DNA from: Terrabacter sp. Root85
Lineage (GTDB): Bacteria > Actinomycetota > Actinomycetes > Actinomycetales > Dermatophilaceae
DNA length: 64,000 bases
Direction: 5' to 3'
Assembly (NCBI RefSeq): GCF_001429185.1
Contig: NZ_LMIW01000008.1
Span: forward strand, 947,169 to 1,011,168
Under the pieces are notes generated by a model that had not been told where the DNA came from, made no database searches, and saw nothing but the letters and a program-made list of their open reading frames with translations. Made by a program: the position numbers and the translations under genes. Shown here piece by piece: positions 59,910 to 64,000 of the stretch; the first letter of the stretch is position 1; every line of letters starts with the position of its first letter.

Positions 59910-61205
59910 ATGGCTTCCCAGTCCAGCCCACGCGCGCCGCGTCGAGTCGCGGTCCTCGGGGGCAACCGCATCCCCTTCGCCCGGTCCAACGGCCCCTACG
60001 CCAAGGCGTCCAACCAGGACATGCTGACCGCGACCGTCGACGGACTCGTGGCCCGCTTCGGGCTCGCGGGGGAGCGGCTCGGCGAGGTCGTGGCCGGCGC
60101 GGTCCTCAAGCACAGCCGCGACTTCAACCTCACCCGTGAGACCGTGCTCGGCACCCGCCTCGACCCCGCCACCCCGGCCTACGACGTCCAGCAGGCCTGC
60201 GGCACCGGGCTCGAGGCGGCCGTCCTCGTCGCCAACAAGATCGCGCTCGGACAGGTCGACGCCGGCGTCGCCGGTGGCGTCGACAGCGCCAGCGACGCCC
60301 CCATCGCCGTGAGCGAGGGCCTGCGGCAGACGCTCCTCGCCGTCAACCGCGCGCGGTCCGCCGGGGAGCGCGCGAAGGCGCTCACGGGCCTGCGCCCGGG
60401 TCACCTCGTGCCGGCGATCCCCGAGAACGTCGAGCCCCGCACCGGGCTCTCGATGGGTGAGCACATGGCCCTGACCGCCGCGCAGTGGGGCATCACCCGT
60501 GAGGCCCAGGACGAGCTCGCGGCCGCCAGCCACCGGCACCTCGCCGCCGCCTACGAGCGGGGCTTCTTCGACGACCTCGTCACGCCCTACCTCGGCGTCT
60601 CGCGCGACACGAACCTCCGCGCCGACTCCACGGTCGAGAAGCTGTCGACCCTCAAGCCGGTCTTCGGCAAGGGCGACGGCGCGACGATGACCGCCGGCAA
60701 CTCGACCCCCCTGACCGACGGCGCCTCTGCAGTGCTCCTCGCGAGCGAGGAGTGGGCCGCCGAGCACCGGCTGACCCCACTCGCCTGGTTCGTCGACGCC
60801 GAGACGGCGGCCGTCGACTACGTCCACGGCGACGAGGGCCTGCTCATGGCCCCGGCGTACGCCGTCCCTCGCCTGCTCGCCCGCAACGGCCTGTCCCTGC
60901 AGGACTTCGACTTCTACGAGATCCACGAGGCGTTCGCCGCGACGGTGCTCACGACGCTCAAGGCCTGGGAGGACCCCGACTTCTGTCGGGAGCGCCTCGG
61001 CCTCGACGCGCCGCTCGGCTCCATCGACCGCGGCAGGCTCAACGTCAACGGGTCCTCGCTCGCCGCGGGCCACCCCTTCGCCGCGACGGGCGGTCGCATC
61101 GTGGCCTCGCTCGCGAAGCAGCTCAAGGAGGCCGGCGGAGGCCGAGGTCTCATCTCCATCTGCGCTGCCGGTGGGCAGGGCGTCGTCGCGATCCTGGAGG
61201 CATGA
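59910..61205 (+). CDS. Acetyl-CoA C-acyltransferase (FadA2-like thiolase)
   Basis: A 431-residue thiolase. YDVQQACGTGLEAAVLVANK holds the nucleophilic Cys, FDFYEIHEAFAATVLTTLKA the catalytic His, and RLNVNGSSLAAGHPFAATGG plus ISICAAGGQGVVAILEA the last His and Cys. The N-terminus GNRIPFARSN is typical. ATG 59910 has AGGAGAG at good spacing. It is the first gene of the operon with FabG4 and the MaoC hydratase; its stop overlaps the FabG4 start (ATGA at 61202-61205). It should cleave or condense beta-ketoacyl-CoA. Confidence 0.92.
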   Translation: MASQSSPRAPRRVAVLGGNRIPFARSNGPYAKASNQDMLTATVDGLVARFGLAGERLGEVVAGAVLKHSRDFNLTRETVLGTRLDPATPAYDVQQACGTGLEAAVLVANKIALGQVDAGVAGGVDSASDAPIAVSEGLRQTLLAVNRARSAGERAKALTGLRPGHLVPAIPENVEPRTGLSMGEHMALTAAQWGITREAQDELAAASHRHLAAAYERGFFDDLVTPYLGVSRDTNLRADSTVEKLSTLKPVFGKGDGATMTAGNSTPLTDGASAVLLASEEWAAEHRLTPLAWFVDAETAAVDYVHGDEGLLMAPAYAVPRLLARNGLSLQDFDFYEIHEAFAATVLTTLKAWEDPDFCRERLGLDAPLGSIDRGRLNVNGSSLAAGHPFAATGGRIVASLAKQLKEAGGGRGLISICAAGGQGVVAILEA

Positions 61206-62527
61206 GCATGACCGACCTCTTCACGACCATCGTCAGCTCGCCCGTGGCCCGAAGGGTCGGCGTGCCACAGCCGACCCGGCTGCGCCGCTACGAGCCCGGT
61301 ATGCCGCTCTGCGAGGGGCCGGTGCTCGTCGCGGGCGGCGGGCGCTTCGCCGACGGCATCGCCGCCTGGCTCGGGGGTGAGGGGGTGGCCGCGGTGTCCA
61401 CGCTGCCCGACTCGGGCGACAAGGTCGGGGCCGTGGTGCTCGACCTCAGCGCCGCCACCGACCCGGCCGAGCTCGACCAGCTGCGCCTGCTCGGCGCCCC
61501 CGCTGTCAAGGCGCTCAGGCGCAACGGTCGCGTCGTGGTCATCGGCACGGACCCGGCGACCCTGACGGACGTCGCCGAGGTGACGACCCAACGTGCCCTC
61601 GAGGGCGCCGTGCGCTCCATCGGCAAGGAGCTGCGTTCGGGAGCGACGGCGAACCTCGTTCTCGCGCAGGGGGATGCACGCGACGGCGTGAGATCCGCCG
61701 TCGAGTTCTTCCTGTCCGGACGCTCGGCCTACGTCGACGGCCAGGTGGTCCGGGTCGACGAGTCCACGAGCGTCGACGTCGACGCGCTGCGACCGCTCGA
61801 CGGCAAGGTGGCCGTCGTGACCGGCGCCGCACGAGGCATCGGTGCCGAGATCGCCCGCGTGCTGGCCCGTGACGGCGCGACGGTCGTCGCCGTCGACGTC
61901 CCGTCGGCCGGGGACGCGCTGGCCAAGGTGGCCAACGAAGTCAGGGGCACGGCGCTCCAGCTCGACGTCACGGCGGACGATGCGGGCTCCCGCATCGTCG
62001 AGCACGCCACGACGCGGCACGGCGGCCTCGACGTCGTCGTGCACAACGCCGGCATCACGCGCGACAAGCTCTTCGTCAACATGGACGACGACCGCTGGCG
62101 CAGCGTCATGGAGGTCAACCTCCGCTCGGTCCTGCGGATGAACGACGCGATCCTGGGCGAGGGCGGACTCGCCGACGGCGGCCGCATCGTCTGCGTCGCC
62201 TCGATCGCGGGCATCGCCGGCAACCGCGGCCAGACGAACTACGGCGCGAGCAAGGCCGGTGTCATCGGCCTCGTCACCGCGCTCTCGCGCCAGGTCGCGG
62301 GCCGCGGGATCACGGTCAACGCCGTCGCGCCCGGCTTCATCGAGACGGAGATGACGGCGCGGATCCCTTTCGCCACGAGGGAGATCGGGCGCCGGATGAA
62401 CTCCCTCCAGCAGGGAGGGCACCCGAAGGACGTCGCCGAGACCATCGCCTGGTTCGCCCAGCCCGGGTCCGCCGCCGTCACGGGGCAGGTGGTCCGCGTC
62501 TGCGGCCAGAGCCTGCTCGGGGCGTGA
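61202..62527 (+). CDS. fabG4: High-molecular-weight FabG4-like 3-oxoacyl reductase
   Basis: A 441-residue two-domain reductase. The N-terminal 200 residues are a flavodoxin-like domain of the type seen in mycobacterial FabG4 (VVVIGTDPATLTDVAEVTTQ); the C-terminal 240 residues are a short-chain dehydrogenase with VAVVTGAARGIGAEIARVLA, NAGITRDKLFVNMDD, and YGASKAGVIGLVTAL (catalytic Tyr and Lys). Ser is present in VASIAGIAG. FabG4 enzymes reduce longer beta-ketoacyl-CoA with NADH. The ATG at 61202 overlaps the thiolase stop; a second ATG lies at 61208. Confidence 0.92.
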   Translation: MSMTDLFTTIVSSPVARRVGVPQPTRLRRYEPGMPLCEGPVLVAGGGRFADGIAAWLGGEGVAAVSTLPDSGDKVGAVVLDLSAATDPAELDQLRLLGAPAVKALRRNGRVVVIGTDPATLTDVAEVTTQRALEGAVRSIGKELRSGATANLVLAQGDARDGVRSAVEFFLSGRSAYVDGQVVRVDESTSVDVDALRPLDGKVAVVTGAARGIGAEIARVLARDGATVVAVDVPSAGDALAKVANEVRGTALQLDVTADDAGSRIVEHATTRHGGLDVVVHNAGITRDKLFVNMDDDRWRSVMEVNLRSVLRMNDAILGEGGLADGGRIVCVASIAGIAGNRGQTNYGASKAGVIGLVTALSRQVAGRGITVNAVAPGFIETEMTARIPFATREIGRRMNSLQQGGHPKDVAETIAWFAQPGSAAVTGQVVRVCGQSLLGA

Positions 62528-62533
62528 GCGCCC

Positions 62534-63391
62534 ATGACCAAGGAGATCACCCTCGACGCGGCGCCCGACCTGCGCCGCATCTACGCCACGGCCGCGCTCC
62601 GCAGGGGCAACGCGAGCGACGCGCTGCCCGACGTCCGCTGGTCACGGGCCGGCATACGCGTCGACGTCGACGACCTCGTCGCCTACGCCCACGTGTGCCG
62701 TTTCCCGGTGTCCGGCACGTTGCCGCCCACCTACCCGCACCTCGTCGCGTTCCCGCTCCAGATGGCGGTCATGAGCGGCGACCGCTTCCCCCTCCCGCTG
62801 CTCGGTGCCGTCCACGTCGAGAACCGCATCGAGGCACTGCGACCCGTCCAGCTCGACGAGCCGCTGGACGTCTCGGTCTGGGCGCAGGACCTCCGACCTC
62901 ACCGCCGCGGCCGGCAGGTCGACCTCGTGTCCGAGGTCGGGGTGCGGGGCGAGGTCGTGTGGCGCGGTGTGAGCACCTACCTCTCACGCGGGGCCGAGCA
63001 CCCCGACGCCGAGCCGTCCGAACCACCGTCGACCGACCCGCTCGCTGCCGTCACGACGGGGCCGCTGTGGCGCTTGGGCGAGGGCACGGGACGGGCGTAT
63101 GCCGCCGTGTCGGGTGACTGGAACCCCATCCACGTGCACGCGCTGACGGCCAAGCCGCTCGGTTTCCCGAGCGCCATCGCCCACGGGATGTACTCCTACG
63201 CCAGGGTGCTCGCCGCACTCGGACCGCGACTGCCGGAGGCCGGGCTCACGAGCCGCGTGTGGTTCCGCAAGCCGGTGCGGCTGCCGTCGTCGGTGCGACT
63301 GCGCACGGCGTTCGAGGCGTCGCGCACGCTCTCGGTCCTCGAGCACGCCAAGGGCGAGATCGAGCACGCCGTCGTCGAGAACACCTGGTGA
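62534..63391 (+). CDS. MaoC-like (R)-3-hydroxyacyl dehydratase (HtdX-like)
   Basis: A 285-residue double hot-dog hydratase. The C-terminal half holds the hydratase-2 motif AAVSGDWNPIHVHALTAKPL (Asp, Asn, His), GFPSAIAHGMYSYAR follows, and the first half is a diverged hot-dog (VSGTLPPTYPHLVAFPLQ). It starts six bases after FabG4. It would interconvert hydroxyacyl and enoyl thioesters with the adjacent reductase and thiolase. The thiolase-FabG4-MaoC order matches the mycobacterial fadA2-fabG4-htdX group, known to me from Mycobacterium tuberculosis Rv0241c-Rv0243. Confidence 0.9.
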   Translation: MTKEITLDAAPDLRRIYATAALRRGNASDALPDVRWSRAGIRVDVDDLVAYAHVCRFPVSGTLPPTYPHLVAFPLQMAVMSGDRFPLPLLGAVHVENRIEALRPVQLDEPLDVSVWAQDLRPHRRGRQVDLVSEVGVRGEVVWRGVSTYLSRGAEHPDAEPSEPPSTDPLAAVTTGPLWRLGEGTGRAYAAVSGDWNPIHVHALTAKPLGFPSAIAHGMYSYARVLAALGPRLPEAGLTSRVWFRKPVRLPSSVRLRTAFEASRTLSVLEHAKGEIEHAVVENTW

Positions 63392-63419
63392 CCGGCGACG
63401 GCGCTGCTCACGGCGCCGC

Positions 63420-64000
63420 TCACCGTGAGGCGTCGGCGGCGAGGTCCTGGACGAGCCGGTACACCCCGCTCTGCACGACGTAGCCCAGCTCGGCGTTGAT
63501 CCGGCGGATCCCGGCGTTGTGCTCCTCGTTGTTCGTCCGGGCCTTCGTCGCGCCTGCCCCGGTCGCGGCCACGTGCGCCTGCTGCTTGACGAGGCGCATG
63601 AGGCCGCGGCCCCGGAACGTGGGGTCGATGCCGCTGTAGGCGATGAAGAGCTCGCCTGCGCTGACCGTCCCGTAGGAGATCCCGGCGGGGGTACCGTCGA
63701 CGCGCGCGACGACGCAGATCGGGATGTCGCCGTTCGTCGTCATCGTGCGGAACTTCTCGAGCGTCATGACGAAGCCGACCGCCGCCTCGGGGTTGGTCTG
63801 GCTCGCCCGGAGCATGGCCTCGACCGCGCCCTCGTCGTCGAACTCGAGGTCAGGGACCTCCTCGAGGTCGACCCCTGCCGGCACGACGGGGGCCTCGGGC
63901 GGGTGCTCGACGAGGTCGAGGGCCGAGTCGATGGCGTGCTCCTCGACGCCGAAACCCCAGTGGCGGACGATCTCGAGCGACCTCGGCTCGTCGTCGTAGA
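63420..64000 (-). CDS. Tandem GNAT acetyltransferase (partial, 5' end off window)
   Basis: The frame is open from the stop at 63420-63422 to the right edge without an upstream limit. The visible part ends one GNAT domain (RSLEIVRHWGFGVEEHAIDS) and contains a second complete one: YSGIDPTFRGRGLMRLVKQQ is the acetyl-CoA pyrophosphate loop, ARVDGTPAGISYGTV the beta-strand pair, and ARTNNEEHNAGIRRINAELG the C-terminal arm. The layout with two GNAT domains resembles MshD-type or related acyltransferases. The true start is beyond base 64000; a GTG at 63884 is internal. It converges on the MaoC gene with 28 bases between stops. Confidence 0.85.
   Translation of the reverse strand, partial: YDDEPRSLEIVRHWGFGVEEHAIDSALDLVEHPPEAPVVPAGVDLEEVPDLEFDDEGAVEAMLRASQTNPEAAVGFVMTLEKFRTMTTNGDIPICVVARVDGTPAGISYGTVSAGELFIAYSGIDPTFRGRGLMRLVKQQAHVAATGAGATKARTNNEEHNAGIRRINAELGYVVQSGVYRLVQDLAADASR

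Noticed and set aside
1-64000. Mobile element or prophage
   Set aside because: No transposase, integrase, terminal inverted repeats or phage gene was seen, and neither tRNA shows a duplicated 3' end.

Overview
The window is 64 kb of very GC-rich, densely coding DNA. No gap between genes exceeds about 260 bases. GTG and TTG starts, ATGA/GTGA stop-start overlaps, leaderless promoters of the form TANNNT plus 6-7 bases plus the start codon, and gene families such as FabG4/HtdX, ANTAR regulators, DUF6325, SHOCT and a Pls-type peptide synthetase all point to an actinobacterium. I infer a member of the Micrococcales, possibly Intrasporangiaceae, but nothing here proves the family. I see no rRNA, CRISPR array, transposase, integrase or prophage gene. 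There are two tRNAs, Gly(GCC) and Val(CAC).

Layout. 1-5.6 kb: three exported phosphoesterases, including a large phosphatase / beta-helix / PKD protein that runs off the left edge. 5.7-18 kb: a membrane protein, two GAF-ANTAR regulators, a tightly coupled operon (acyl-CoA dehydrogenase-like, PIG-L deacetylase fused to a methyltransferase, glycosyltransferase), a secreted GH3 enzyme, a hydrolase, glutaminase and a DUF2252 protein. 18-25.4 kb: the most striking locus, a Pls/PosA-type membrane peptide synthetase whose stop overlaps the start of an M1 metallopeptidase. A phosphopantetheinyl transferase gene and an M24 peptidase gene flank the pair. This is the architecture that makes cationic homopolymers such as epsilon-poly-lysine, and the adenylation pocket has a Lys-like signature. 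25.6-37.6 kb: amino-acid and peptide handling (APC carrier, three M20 peptidases, ThrE exporter, Dcu-like carrier) with an MFS pump and a Na+/H+ antiporter.

37.6-42.4 kb: a MalT-like LuxR regulator flanked by two 75-residue proteins that look like paralogs, then by PLDc_N/SHOCT, DUF6325 and SHOCT proteins; this may be an undescribed regulatory module. 42.4-48.4 kb: housekeeping genes (class II amidotransferase, monooxygenase, LigD-type polymerase, glutathione peroxidase, PabB, PabC, both tRNAs). 48.4-56.9 kb: a SulP-diacylglycerol kinase-PAP2 operon behind a candidate leader ORF, then a second PAP2, a PPK2, a second SulP, a MOSC-like protein and a flavin-reductase-like protein. 57-63.4 kb: a fatty-acid cluster (acyl-CoA dehydrogenase and TetR on one strand; thiolase, FabG4 and MaoC hydratase on the other) resembling the fadE5-fadA2-fabG4-htdX group of mycobacteria. 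A tandem GNAT acetyltransferase is cut by the right edge.

Starts were chosen from Shine-Dalgarno sequences, stop-start overlaps, signal peptides and leaderless promoter spacing. All family assignments come from reading motifs; no database search was run.
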